From assembly GCA_004553595.1 (NCBI GenBank), contig SFKZ01000001.1, positions 1 through 64,000 on the forward strand: a stretch of DNA of 64,000 nt, read 5' to 3'. The notes under the pieces are model-generated. The model worked only from the letters and a program-made list of their open reading frames with translations, did no database searches and had not been told where the DNA came from. This DNA is from Methanobrevibacter ruminantium (lineage in GTDB: Archaea > Methanobacteriota > Methanobacteria > Methanobacteriales > Methanobacteriaceae). The position numbers were made by a program, and so were the translations under genes. Position 1 is the first letter of the stretch; each line of letters begins with the position of its first letter. Positions 53,753 through 62,404 of this stretch are shown piece by piece.

Positions 53753-53760
53753 CATATAAA
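53753..53760 (-). promoter_or_regulatory. TATA box of a leaderless transcript
   Basis: TTTATATG on the minus strand lies 23-30 bases before the M50 protease ATG. An archaeal start site about 25 bases after the TATA centre would coincide with the ATG. Confidence 0.55.
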
Positions 53761-53850
53761 GTTTATGATTAATATAAAAAAATAATATGAAAAATAAAAA
53801 AATTAATTTAGATTAATAAATCAAAAGACATTTCTCCTGAACAAATCATT

Positions 53851-54654
53851 CTATTCCATACTCTCAGGCCATTCACTGAAAATTGCCTTAAACAAGACAA
53901 AATTAGAGACAATGGCTAAAATGATTATCAAGAAAATTATTATCAAATTGGACTGAATCAAGTATTCGACTCCGCTTAATGCAAGAAGGAATGATAAGAG
54001 ATTATTCAAAAAGTGAGCAAATATAGGCTCCAATATATTTTTAGACTTTATATAAAGAATTGAAACGCAAATACCGAATAGTATAGCTCCTAAAATTCCT
54101 CCAAAGTTATGGCAAATACCAAACAACACTGAAGAGATTAAAATAGCTGATGTCACATTCAATTCCTTATTGAATCTTCTTAAGAATAATCCTCTAAACA
54201 ATAACTCTTCTATAATCGGAGCGAGTATAACTACAGTGAAAAGGTAAAGAACCAATATTGCAATGCCCAATGCTCTGAAATCTCCAAAAAGAGGAGAATT
54301 GAAGTGGATTATTGACAAATGGCTTAAATATCTCAATATAAAATAAACCGCTGAAACAAATAGGATATTTGCGATTACAATAAATGAAATATGACAAATA
54401 TCAGAGACCTTGAATATAGAATCATACTCTTTTCTTAAAGCAGCTTTAAATGAGATTTCATCAAAATCAATTTTATTTAACTCATAAGCAAAAAAGAGCA
54501 GCATGATTCCATACAAGATGAATTTGAAAAATAAGCTCCCCAAATGAATCTTAAAGACCATCGGAATCAAGGTAAAAACTAATATAATCAATAAAAAGAA
54601 GGATAAAACCTTAATTATGGATAATTTATCTAAAAAATCATTTAATCGAATCAT
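53851..54654 (-). CDS. CPBP-family intramembrane metalloprotease, copy 1
   Basis: 267 residues from the ATG at 54654 (MIRLNDFLDKLSI), with GGTGAACTTAAT upstream; six further codons are open. About eight membrane segments. CPBP (CAAX protease/bacteriocin-processing) motifs: EELLFRGLFLRRF (EExxxR), LFGICHNFGG (the FxxxH) and FAHFLNNLLSF (HxxxN-type). Family members include Rce1-like prenyl protein proteases and bacteriocin immunity proteins; the substrate cannot be inferred. Two more members lie at 58422 and 59318; those two resemble each other more closely than this one. Confidence 0.85.
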   Translation of the reverse strand: MIRLNDFLDKLSIIKVLSFFLLIILVFTLIPMVFKIHLGSLFFKFILYGIMLLFFAYELNKIDFDEISFKAALRKEYDSIFKVSDICHISFIVIANILFVSAVYFILRYLSHLSIIHFNSPLFGDFRALGIAILVLYLFTVVILAPIIEELLFRGLFLRRFNKELNVTSAILISSVLFGICHNFGGILGAILFGICVSILYIKSKNILEPIFAHFLNNLLSFLLALSGVEYLIQSNLIIIFLIIILAIVSNFVLFKAIFSEWPESME

Positions 54655-54780
54655 ATTAAGTTCACCTTTCAAAAATATATAAAAAATATCTAATATTCAT
54701 TTTAATTTTTAGTTTTATAATATATAAGTTTAAACGAACATATTTTTAATAAAAATAAGAAGATTTCAGGAAATCAAATC

Positions 54781-55164
54781 ATGACAATCGACTACATTCC
54801 AGAAGAATTTGAAATCAATTACAAGCACGATTTAAATGGAACAAAATCCATTAAGCTATTGAACAATTCCCTTTTGGTAAACAATCCGAATCCAGAGCTA
54901 ATTGATATAAGCAGAATAAGCAAGGATAAGTGGATCCAAATTTGGGAAGATGTTGAAAGAATAGGTCTTTGGGATCTTGAAGAGGAATATCAATCTTGCA
55001 CTTTAGAGGGAGGATTCACTTGGAGTGTAAAGATCATCTACAAATCCAAAGAGCTCAATAGCTATGGAGCTAATATGGAACCTAAAATAGTCATTGGTGA
55101 TAAGATTTATTCTGTTTTAGAAGAGTTATATAAGTCAATTGAAGAACTGATTGACTTGGAATAA
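54781..55164 (+). CDS. Hypothetical protein
   Basis: 127 residues, not recognised. Acidic, mixed alpha/beta composition with no signal peptide or membrane segment and a single cysteine (YQSCTLEGG). A WIQIWEDVERIGLWDLEEEY aromatic/acidic helix and a GGFTWSVKIIYKSKELNSYG strand pair are the main features. It resembles small proteins of unknown function that occur singly in many genomes (the WxVxI pattern after GGxTW is common among DUF-type proteins). Plus strand, divergent from the CPBP gene. The ribosome binding site is a weak AGGAAA ten bases upstream. Confidence 0.55.
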   Translation: MTIDYIPEEFEINYKHDLNGTKSIKLLNNSLLVNNPNPELIDISRISKDKWIQIWEDVERIGLWDLEEEYQSCTLEGGFTWSVKIIYKSKELNSYGANMEPKIVIGDKIYSVLEELYKSIEELIDLE

Positions 55165-55242
55165 AAATTAAAAAAAGAATAAAAAAGAAAATGAAAAAAT
55201 AAAATAAAAGATTAAAAATAAAAACTAATTAAAATACTGATT

Positions 55243-56064
55243 TTAATTAGTAAAAGAAGCAGTTTCTGCAATTGATTTTAACAATTCCAAATCGTTACCC
55301 GCAATTACAATTACCTGATTGCCATCTGGATTTTCAATGCAAATTGCATAGTCTGCATTATCAACATTTGAAATGATATCCTCATCAAATGAAGAATTGA
55401 CATCCACTGAATCTTCACCATTTGAATCATTGACATTTACACCATCAGTTGAAATGGAAACATTATCCCCATTTGGATCTGAAACAGCCAATCCTTTAGT
55501 GCTTAATGAAACAGTGCTGTTGTCATCACCAACAATCTGAATTCCTTCATCTTTAGAAACCTGCACATCAGCATCCCCAGTTGTGACATTCACATTGGAA
55601 TCATCTGAAAAGATTCCAGTAGCAAAGTTCCATAAATTGTCAATACCATTTCCAATGTCAAGATTAAGGAAATCCCAATTATTTGCATCTTTGGTTTCTA
55701 CAATGAAATACTTGTCATTTTCCTCTACGATAAGATCATCCTTTTTCAAATCATTAATAACATCTGAAATAATGCTTTGATCCTTAGAATCATCTTTCAA
55801 ATACACAATGGTGCTTAGATTATTTGCATTGTCCCCATGATTTGCAAAGACTTCCATGTTCATAGCCATATCTCCAACATTCAAGTTAGTTGTAGCCTCT
55901 TCAGCAAAGTCACTGCCTGATGGAATATCTATTGCAAAATTAGCGCTATCTATACCATTGCTTACCAAATCAACTGCACCAACGCTTGAAACTGCTATTG
56001 CAATAACAAAGAGTGCAGATAAAACAGTTGAAATTTTTGAATCGATTTTCAATTTATCACCCAT
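55243..56064 (-). CDS. Secreted or membrane-anchored protein of unknown function
   Basis: About 273 residues from ATG 56064 (MGDKLKIDSKISTVL); an upstream in-frame ATG (56091) is also open. A signal peptide is clear: basic start, core LSALFVIAIAVSS and cleavage near ..VGAVD. The rest is acidic, rich in D, N, S and V, with a short repeat series DGVNVND, KGLAVSDPNG and DEGIQIVGDDNS that looks like beta strands. No membrane anchor at the C-terminus. Not recognised; likely an extracellular or wall protein of Methanobrevibacter. It lies 46 bases downstream of a DUF4013 gene on the same strand and may be co-transcribed. Confidence 0.6.
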   Translation of the reverse strand: MGDKLKIDSKISTVLSALFVIAIAVSSVGAVDLVSNGIDSANFAIDIPSGSDFAEEATTNLNVGDMAMNMEVFANHGDNANNLSTIVYLKDDSKDQSIISDVINDLKKDDLIVEENDKYFIVETKDANNWDFLNLDIGNGIDNLWNFATGIFSDDSNVNVTTGDADVQVSKDEGIQIVGDDNSTVSLSTKGLAVSDPNGDNVSISTDGVNVNDSNGEDSVDVNSSFDEDIISNVDNADYAICIENPDGNQVIVIAGNDLELLKSIAETASFTN

Positions 56065-56110
56065 TTTACAATTATTAGTTAAATCACCCATAGTTTCTAA
56101 TTTTCTTATT

Positions 56111-56974
56111 TTAGATAGTTTCTAATTCAGTTTTAGTTGCTTCTTTGTAAATTGATCCATAAACTCTGCTGATTGCAATGCTGACAAATGGATTGATAAG
56201 CAATGAGTTAAGAATCATATTGATTAAAGCCATTACAAATGCTGAGCCCACAATCATGCTGACAATTCCAGCAATAGCCCCGAATATGAATCCGCAGAAT
56301 ACGGTGATAATCATAACTGCTATAACAGTGAAGAGTAAAATTCCTATGAATCTTCCCCATCCTAAGTTCTTGATTAAGCCCAAGATTTCCTTAAATCTGA
56401 ATGCAGCAGCAAATTCATCCTTATCCACCATATTGCATAATGCCATTACATTCACTAAAGAAACGAATATAGCAAATATGATAGCAAGCAATAATATGAT
56501 TCCACCAATTGCATTTACAGAAGTGCCTACAGATTCGTTTACAGTTAACATCAATCCAAGGAAGAAAAGAATCATAGGCAAAATGGAATATGCCAATCCA
56601 ACAACGAATGCACGAAGCCCTTTCAATAATAATCCTTTAATGTCACTGAACTCTGGAAGTTCAGATCTTCCTTCTATACCATATTTAATAACATCATAAA
56701 TGTATCCTGAAGCGAATACCATCAATACAAATGTTACAATCCAGGACAAGACAATCAAAGCCAAGCTGCTTGGAGGAAGAGCGGATAGTGCTGCTTGAAC
56801 TGAATCAACCGGAGCTAAGTTCGCTAAAATCCTCATATTGTCAAAGACCAAATATTCCATTGCCAATGAGACAAGACTTGAAACAAGGAATATGATACCT
56901 AAAGTCAAGACCTTTTTTCCATCATTAAAAGGATATTTCAATCCTTCTTTAACTACATCAGTAATACTAGCCAT
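56111..56974 (-). CDS. DUF4013 membrane protein, copy 1
   Basis: 287 residues with about six to seven hydrophobic helices. The opening DVVKEGLKYPFNDGKKVLTLG is the mark of the DUF4013 family, common in Methanobrevibacter. Other shared traits: FSDIKGLLLKGLRAFVVGL after a short soluble loop, and a central segment AAAFRFKEILGLIKNLGWGR. A homologue lies just upstream at 57120 (FDNIIDMFVDGIKVVLVYL and KAFDYKEIIEIIKSVG are the parallel segments). Function unknown. GGTGATTTT precedes the ATG. A 13-bp tandem repeat fills the gap before it. Confidence 0.75.
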   Translation of the reverse strand: MASITDVVKEGLKYPFNDGKKVLTLGIIFLVSSLVSLAMEYLVFDNMRILANLAPVDSVQAALSALPPSSLALIVLSWIVTFVLMVFASGYIYDVIKYGIEGRSELPEFSDIKGLLLKGLRAFVVGLAYSILPMILFFLGLMLTVNESVGTSVNAIGGIILLLAIIFAIFVSLVNVMALCNMVDKDEFAAAFRFKEILGLIKNLGWGRFIGILLFTVIAVMIITVFCGFIFGAIAGIVSMIVGSAFVMALINMILNSLLINPFVSIAISRVYGSIYKEATKTELETI

Positions 56975-57028
56975 AAAATCACCAATAAAGAAAATAATAA
57001 AATATAATTAATAATAATTAATTTTAAT

Positions 57029-57106
57029 TCTTAATGTTAATTCTTAATGTAAATTCTTAATGTAAATTCTTAATGTTTATTCTTAATGTTTATTCTTAAT
57101 TTTAAT
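57029..57106. repeat. 13-bp tandem repeat, six copies
   Basis: The unit TTCTTAATGTTAA, with variants ending TAAA and TTTA, starts at 57029, 57042, 57055, 57068, 57081 and 57094. The array sits between the two DUF4013 genes, in the upstream region of the second, so copy number could affect its expression. Confidence 0.95.
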
Positions 57107-57119
57107 GATTTTTAATTAT

Positions 57120-57854
57120 CTAATTGAGATTGTATAACAATCCGCTTACTCTTGATTGCATTATCATGGTGTAAGGACCTACAATAAACAACATTACGAA
57201 GTAAGCTATAAAGAATCCTGCAACAAATATTCCACCAGCTGCCATATCAAATCCTAAAGTTCCGGTAAATATCCCGAAGAATCCGAATACGAATAAGATC
57301 AAGAGGAAAACAACTGCATAAATTGCTACACAAATAATGATTAAACCAATGTAAGCTCCTAAGCTTCTTGTAACTCCAACAGATTTGATGATTTCAATTA
57401 TTTCCTTATAATCAAACGCTTTAGATAAGGAATCGCCATTATTTGCCATATGTGCCACTCCAAACATGCTCATAATGTAAGCGAATAAGATTAGCACAAC
57501 AGTGATAACAGACCCTATTGCCATTAATGCAGATTCACCATATCCTCCGATTGAGCTGGATACTGCTGCAAACAAGATGAATACTATAAATGGAACTATC
57601 AAGTAAATCAGATAGACCAGAACCACCTTTATACCGTCTACAAACATGTCAATGATGTTATCAAATGCAGGCAATGGATCATTTCCATTGATCATACCTT
57701 CTACAGAGATTTTAGTAACTCTGTATGAATAACCGTAAATCAAGAACATTGGAAGCAAAAGGAAACTTAAGAAGTATGTTACTCCCAATACCAATAAAGT
57801 CTTTAAGTCTTTAGCAGAATATTCTAAAGAATCCTTATAAATATCTAATATCAT
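57120..57854 (-). CDS. DUF4013 membrane protein, copy 2
   Basis: 244 residues, about six hydrophobic segments. The opening YKDSLEYSAKDLKTLLVLGV is a DUF4013 N-terminus, and FDNIIDMFVDGIKVVLVYLI and KAFDYKEIIEIIKSVGVTRS match the family and the paralogue at 56111. No known catalytic or transport motif. AAGGGGTTA is the ribosome binding site. It begins 66 bases after the XRE regulator stop on the same strand, so the regulator and both DUF4013 genes may form one transcript controlled by the operators upstream of the regulator. Confidence 0.75.
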   Translation of the reverse strand: MILDIYKDSLEYSAKDLKTLLVLGVTYFLSFLLLPMFLIYGYSYRVTKISVEGMINGNDPLPAFDNIIDMFVDGIKVVLVYLIYLIVPFIVFILFAAVSSSIGGYGESALMAIGSVITVVLILFAYIMSMFGVAHMANNGDSLSKAFDYKEIIEIIKSVGVTRSLGAYIGLIIICVAIYAVVFLLILFVFGFFGIFTGTLGFDMAAGGIFVAGFFIAYFVMLFIVGPYTMIMQSRVSGLLYNLN

Positions 57855-57920
57855 CTTTTTAACCCCTTTAACAAGTAATAATAAAAAAATTTAAATCAAA
57901 GCTTTCAAACTTTGAAACGT

Positions 57921-58163
57921 TTAATTTTTAAAGTCGTCATCACTAAATTTAAAAATATCCTCTATGCTCAAATAGGAATCCCTATCTTCACCATAAGTGG
58001 CTTCATTCAAGATTCTTGTAATTTTATATGCTAAAAGCAAAGAGGGATTATACCGTCCGTTTTCCAAGGCATTGATTGTTTGACGAGTTACACCAACAGA
58101 TTCAGCTAAATCCTGTTGACTTAACTTAATCTCCTGCCTCAAATATCTTATAATTGTTTTCAT
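57921..58163 (-). CDS. Small XRE-family repressor
   Basis: 80 residues from the ATG at 58163 (MKTIIRYLRQEIKLSQQDLA), with GTGATCAT upstream; 19 more codons are open but unlikely. Nearly the whole protein is an HTH_3 domain: KLSQQDLAESVGVTRQTINA then LENGRYNPSLLLAYKITRIL, followed by a short acidic tail. This type is widespread in prokaryotes next to membrane-protein genes. Two identical palindromes straddle its predicted transcription start, which suggests autorepression. Downstream genes encode DUF4013 proteins. Confidence 0.9.
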   Translation of the reverse strand: MKTIIRYLRQEIKLSQQDLAESVGVTRQTINALENGRYNPSLLLAYKITRILNEATYGEDRDSYLSIEDIFKFSDDDFKN

Positions 58164-58245
58164 ATGATCACTTAAACAATATCTGATTAATATAGAAACA
58201 TAAACATGTAACAAATACATTCCAAATGTAATAAATAAATTCCAA

Positions 58246-58265
58246 ATGTAAAAATTATTTTACAT
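58246..58265. promoter_or_regulatory. Operator palindrome, site 2 (downstream of transcription start)
   Basis: ATGTAAAAATTATTTTACAT, perfect 8-bp arms with a 4-base centre. It is identical to site 1, with centres 26 bases apart. CCAAATGTAA half-sites lie at 58222-58231 and 58242-58251. Confidence 0.8.
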
Positions 58266-58271
58266 TCCTAT

Positions 58272-58291
58272 ATGTAAAAATTATTTTACAT
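58272..58291. promoter_or_regulatory. Operator palindrome, site 1 (between TATA and transcription start)
   Basis: ATGTAAAAATTATTTTACAT again, adjoining the minus-strand TATA box. Occupancy would block polymerase at the XRE gene promoter. Confidence 0.8.
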
Positions 58292-58293
58292 CA

Positions 58294-58301
58294 TATATAA
58301 A
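58294..58301 (-). promoter_or_regulatory. TATA box of the XRE gene
   Basis: TTTATATA on the minus strand. The expected start lies near 58271, between the two operator palindromes. Confidence 0.65.
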
Positions 58302-58421
58302 TGTTTCTATGAAAATAGTCAAAAATTGGAAGAGGGTTTACGAAACAAACAACAGAAGAAAGAAAAGATAAAAAGATAAAAAAAGTATATGAATTAATGC
58401 AAAAACATGTGAAAAAACAAT

Positions 58422-59222
58422 CTAAGCCCTTAATCGCTTCATCTCTTCAACGATGTAAACTAATATTAAAAGTCCTGAAACTATAGAAAGCAACAATGTG
58501 ATAGGTGCAACCGGCATTTGGAATAGGAAAGCGTCTGCATTGCCAACTTCAAGAAGTACAGCCACCAGATTATTTAAGAAGTGGATTGACATTGTCATAA
58601 GGATATTGTCTGTTTTTAAATAGATTATGCACATGCAGATTCCAAAGAGAAATGCACTGGTTATTCCACCGAATTCATGTCCAATAGCAAAGAGGGCTGA
58701 AGATATGATCATAGCAGCTATTATGCCAGTTCTTATTTTGAGTCTGTTGAATAAAACTCCCCTAAAGAACAATTCTTCAATAATAGGTGCAAGTATGACT
58801 GAAGAAATCACATCAAAAATGAAGGATATTGGATCAAAAGGTGTTGGAGTGAAATCCAACAAGGGCTCCATATCAGGATATACTGAACCGTAAAGTATGT
58901 CAAAATTTGCAAAGAATGCCACTATCAGGAATACAAATAAAAGATTTATTAGGAATATATAGAATATCTCTCTACGATTATCCCTTTCAAAAAGCTTTGA
59001 GAAGTCATCACTTAAGCCTTGAGTGCCTCTTAAGGCCCAAATGAAGAACAAGAGAACAAAAATGAAAAGAGGCATGATCATTAAATTATCATTTTTCCCT
59101 AATGAAGGAAATATTCCAATTAGAACTACATTTAAGATAAATCCTATTGCAATAGCTAAAACTGCCTCCCTTAACCTGATTGTTCTAAGCCTTACATTAA
59201 AGTCAGTAACATTAAAGTCCAT
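58422..59222 (-). CDS. CPBP-family intramembrane metalloprotease, copy 2
   Basis: 266 residues from the ATG at 59222 (MDFNVTDFNVRLRTIRLREA), with AGGTGCATAAA upstream. About eight membrane segments. Motifs: EELFFRGVLFNRLKIRTG, LFAIGHEFGG and MSIHFLNNLVAVL. The N-terminal stretch DFNVRLRTI(R/K)L and the EELFFRGVLFNRLKIR block are nearly identical to the neighbour at 59318, so the two arose by tandem duplication. Substrate unknown. Confidence 0.87.
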   Translation of the reverse strand: MDFNVTDFNVRLRTIRLREAVLAIAIGFILNVVLIGIFPSLGKNDNLMIMPLFIFVLLFFIWALRGTQGLSDDFSKLFERDNRREIFYIFLINLLFVFLIVAFFANFDILYGSVYPDMEPLLDFTPTPFDPISFIFDVISSVILAPIIEELFFRGVLFNRLKIRTGIIAAMIISSALFAIGHEFGGITSAFLFGICMCIIYLKTDNILMTMSIHFLNNLVAVLLEVGNADAFLFQMPVAPITLLLSIVSGLLILVYIVEEMKRLRA

Positions 59223-59317
59223 TTTATGCACCTAAGATTTAAAAATCATTTTGAATAAGTGTTTTAATATTACATACTACCCTTAATAAACTTTTTCCAT
59301 TAATTTTAAATATGCTC

Positions 59318-60124
59318 TTATTTCATCTTATAAGTGAAATAAATAATATAAACTGGAATAAATATCAATGATGAAATAAGGAGCAAACCCATTAATGAAC
59401 TGAATTCTCCACCTAAAATCAAATATTGCAATGGAGTGTACACAAGGAGATATGATAAAAGATTATATGCAGAATGCACAACCATATTCAACAGCAAATT
59501 GTCTGTTCTTGAATACAAAATGCATAGAGTCATTCCCATTATGCAAGTATAGATAACATGTGAAATATGATCAGGGTAATTCAAATGACACAATCCAAAA
59601 ATGACTGAAGAAACAACTAAACCAAAGACAAACCCTTTCCTGATTTTCAGTCTATTGAATAAAACTCCCCTAAAGAACAGCTCTTCAGAAATTGGTGCAA
59701 TGATAATTGCTGAAGACATCTCAAAAATGAAAAGCAAAGAATCATTTGTTCCAGTAACCACATCCAATAAAGGCAGGGAAATTGAATTGACCATATTTAA
59801 AAGGGAATCCAAAGGGAAGAACATGGTTTGAATGAAAATTGCCACAAACATGTTTGAAACGGCTAAAATCAAAACCCTTAGAATGCTACTGGCTTTAAAC
59901 AAGTCATTAACATTCTTATTGAATCCTGTTGTACCATATGTGGCAATCAAAAAGAATACCATCATAAAGCAGAAGAAAAGGACATATTCCAATTCTGCAG
60001 AAGAAATATTAAAATATCCCTCAACAAATCCGGTCAAGAAAAAAGAAATGACTACTGCAATGATTATTTCCCAAAGTTTAATTGTTCGCAGTCTTACATT
60101 GAAATCTTTAACACTAAAATCCAT
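59318..60124 (-). CDS. CPBP-family intramembrane metalloprotease, copy 3
   Basis: 268 residues from the ATG at 60124 (MDFSVKDFNVRLRTIKLWEI), with GGGTGATATGT upstream. Motifs: EELFFRGVLFNRLKIRKG, IFGLCHLNYPDH and NMVVHSAYNLLSYL. Compared with copy 2 the FxxxH motif is followed by LNYPDH rather than EFGG, and the last motif is HSAYN rather than HFLNN, so the active-site surroundings have diverged after duplication. It heads the group of leftward genes and has its own A/T-rich promoter region (60125-60416). Confidence 0.86.
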   Translation of the reverse strand: MDFSVKDFNVRLRTIKLWEIIIAVVISFFLTGFVEGYFNISSAELEYVLFFCFMMVFFLIATYGTTGFNKNVNDLFKASSILRVLILAVSNMFVAIFIQTMFFPLDSLLNMVNSISLPLLDVVTGTNDSLLFIFEMSSAIIIAPISEELFFRGVLFNRLKIRKGFVFGLVVSSVIFGLCHLNYPDHISHVIYTCIMGMTLCILYSRTDNLLLNMVVHSAYNLLSYLLVYTPLQYLILGGEFSSLMGLLLISSLIFIPVYIIYFTYKMK

Positions 60125-60416
60125 ACATATCACCCTATAAAGAAATAATAGTTAATAATTATTTTAGAAAATTAACTTTTAAATTATTAATCGTTAATAT
60201 TAATTCTCTAAATAATAATTTATTATGGTTATTAATAAATCTTTATAAATTAATTGAAAAAATCATATGAAAATCAATAAAATATATTTAATCAAAAATT
60301 CAAAAATAGATATGTATTTTAAAAAAAAATATAATATAATATTTAATTTAAAAATTATATTTAATTTAAAAAAATTACATCTAATCAAAATTATCTACAA
60401 TTAAAGGAGAGTTTAA

Positions 60417-61766
60417 ATGGCAATACATCCAATAGAATTTAGATATGGAACTCCAGAAATGAAAAGAATCTGGGAACAAGAAAACAAGCAGCAAAGAATG
60501 TTAGATATTGAATCTGCATTGGCTCAAGCTGAAGGAGAGCTTGGTATCATACCAAAGGAATTTGCAGATGAAATCAAGGCAAAAGCAAATACCAAATTTG
60601 TTACCGTAGAACGTGTAAGTGAAATTGAAGCAGAAACCAAACACGATATCGCTTCCCTTTCAAAAGGATTAAGTGAAGTATGCGAAGGAGAAGCAGGAGA
60701 ATATGTTCATTTTGGAGCAACCTCCAATGATATTGTAGACAGTTCAAACTCATTGCTTTTAAAGGATTCAATTGAAGTATTGGAAGAGAAAATCGAAAGA
60801 TTAACTAAAATTATTCTTAAATTAGCTGAAGAGAACAAGATGAAAGTCTGCATTGGCCGTACACATGGTCAGCATGCACTTCCAACCACTTATGGTATGA
60901 AATTTGCAATCTGGGCAGATGAATTGCACAGGCAATACGACAGATTATTGCATGCAAAGGAAAATGTCTGTCTTGGTATGATGGACGGTGCTGTAGGAAC
61001 CACCGCTGCACTTGGAACCCAAGGTTGGGAAGTTCATAAGAAAGTATCTGAAATTCTTGGACTCAAACCTGCTCCAATCACTAACCAAGTATTGCAAAGG
61101 GACAATCATGTTGAATTCGTAGCAACCCTTGCTAACATTGCAACTACCTTAAGCAAAATAGCTCTTGAGGTTAGAAACTTGCAAAGAACTGAAATTCAAG
61201 AGTTAGGAGAATTCTTCGACCCTGAAAAGCAAGTTGGAAGTAGTACCATGCCGCATAAGATGAACCCAATTACTGCAGAACGTATTTGTGGTGTTGCAAG
61301 AATCGTGAAATCATATGTAAATGCAGCAATGGAAAACAACCCACTCTGGCACGAAAGGGACTTGACTAACTCTTCCTGTGAAAGAATCATGTTCCCTGAA
61401 GCTTGTATTCTAACTGATTACATTCTCAACTTAACAATCAAGTTAATGAACAATCTCATCTTCTATGATGAAAACATTGAAAGAAACCTCAATTTCACAA
61501 ATGGATTGATCATGGCAGAAAGATTGATGGCAGAACTTACCAGAGCAGGAATGGGTAAGCAAACCGCTTATGGAGTAGCAAGAAAGAACGCCATCAAAGC
61601 AAACAAGGAAAAATTGCTACTTGCAGACCTAATCCTTGAAGATCCTGATGCAAGCCAATTCTTAACAAAAGAAGATGTTGAAAGAATCATGGATCCTCAT
61701 ACCTACATTGGTTCTGCACCAATAATCGTTGATGAGATTATAGAATCATCTAAAGACTGGTTTTAA
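60417..61766 (+). CDS. purB: Adenylosuccinate lyase
   Basis: 449 residues. Acts twice in purine synthesis: SAICAR to AICAR and adenylosuccinate to AMP. Fumarase/aspartase superfamily motifs: HDIASLSKGLSE, EYVHFGATSNDIVDSSN, GRTHGQHALPTTYGMKFA and the signature GSSTMPHKMNPITAE near residue 280. RNLQRTEIQELGE and LWHERDLTNSSCERI are also typical. Normal length. AAAGGAGAG precedes the ATG. Monocistronic as far as seen. Confidence 0.97.
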   Translation: MAIHPIEFRYGTPEMKRIWEQENKQQRMLDIESALAQAEGELGIIPKEFADEIKAKANTKFVTVERVSEIEAETKHDIASLSKGLSEVCEGEAGEYVHFGATSNDIVDSSNSLLLKDSIEVLEEKIERLTKIILKLAEENKMKVCIGRTHGQHALPTTYGMKFAIWADELHRQYDRLLHAKENVCLGMMDGAVGTTAALGTQGWEVHKKVSEILGLKPAPITNQVLQRDNHVEFVATLANIATTLSKIALEVRNLQRTEIQELGEFFDPEKQVGSSTMPHKMNPITAERICGVARIVKSYVNAAMENNPLWHERDLTNSSCERIMFPEACILTDYILNLTIKLMNNLIFYDENIERNLNFTNGLIMAERLMAELTRAGMGKQTAYGVARKNAIKANKEKLLLADLILEDPDASQFLTKEDVERIMDPHTYIGSAPIIVDEIIESSKDWF

Positions 61767-61928
61767 TTAACCAGTTACTTTTTTTCTTTTTTAATTTTAC
61801 AATTTTACTTATTTTTTTCTATTTTTCTATTTTTCTAGTTCCTATTTTTTACTATTTCTAAATATTTTATTTTAAAAAAAATATTCTTTTAATTAACTAT
61901 TTTTATAAGTAAATCTAAACTATTAAAT

Positions 61929-62399
61929 ATGTTTAGAGAAATGAGAAGAAAGAAACAGGCATTAAGTGAAGAGGAATGCATAGAAATTTTAATTAACGAA
62001 CCTCGTGGTGTCTTAGCAGTGCTTGGAGATGACGATTATCCTTATGCTGTACCATTAAGTCATGTTTATGTAGATGGAAAGATATACTTCCATGGAACTG
62101 TAATGGAAAGCCATAAAAGAGATGCAATCGAAAAGCAGGATAAGGTTTCCTATTGCATAATAGACAAAGGAGTAAAATCAGACAGCTGGTGGTACACATT
62201 CAAAAGCGTGATTGTCTTTGGAAAAATGAGAACAATCAAGGACAAAGATACAAAAATAGAAAAATTGACTCATTTAGGAAACAAGTTCTTCCCAAGTGAA
62301 GAAGAGACCAAGTCAGAAATAGACAAGCTTTTGGATGTTACAGAACTTTATGAAATCACAATAGAGCATATGAGTGGAAAGATAGTTGAAGAAAAATAA
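61929..62399 (+). CDS. Pyridoxamine 5'-phosphate oxidase-like FMN-binding protein (NimA type)
   Basis: 156 residues of the split-barrel flavin-binding family. Features: an N-terminal MRRKKQALSEEECIEILINEPRGVLAVLGDDDYPYAVPL, where the arginine/lysine-rich start and GVLAV..YPYAVPLSHVY match NimA-like nitroreductase relatives. KIYFHGTVMESHKRDAIEKQ is the second half of the flavin site and WWYTFKSVIVFGKM the third. Likely a reductase of unknown physiological substrate. A TATA-like TTTTATAA (61901-61908) lies 21-28 bases before the ATG and no ribosome binding site is seen, suggesting a leaderless mRNA. The convergent TcdA-like gene ends 6 bases away. Confidence 0.85.
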   Translation: MFREMRRKKQALSEEECIEILINEPRGVLAVLGDDDYPYAVPLSHVYVDGKIYFHGTVMESHKRDAIEKQDKVSYCIIDKGVKSDSWWYTFKSVIVFGKMRTIKDKDTKIEKLTHLGNKFFPSEEETKSEIDKLLDVTELYEITIEHMSGKIVEEK

Positions 62400-62404
62400 T
62401 TAAA

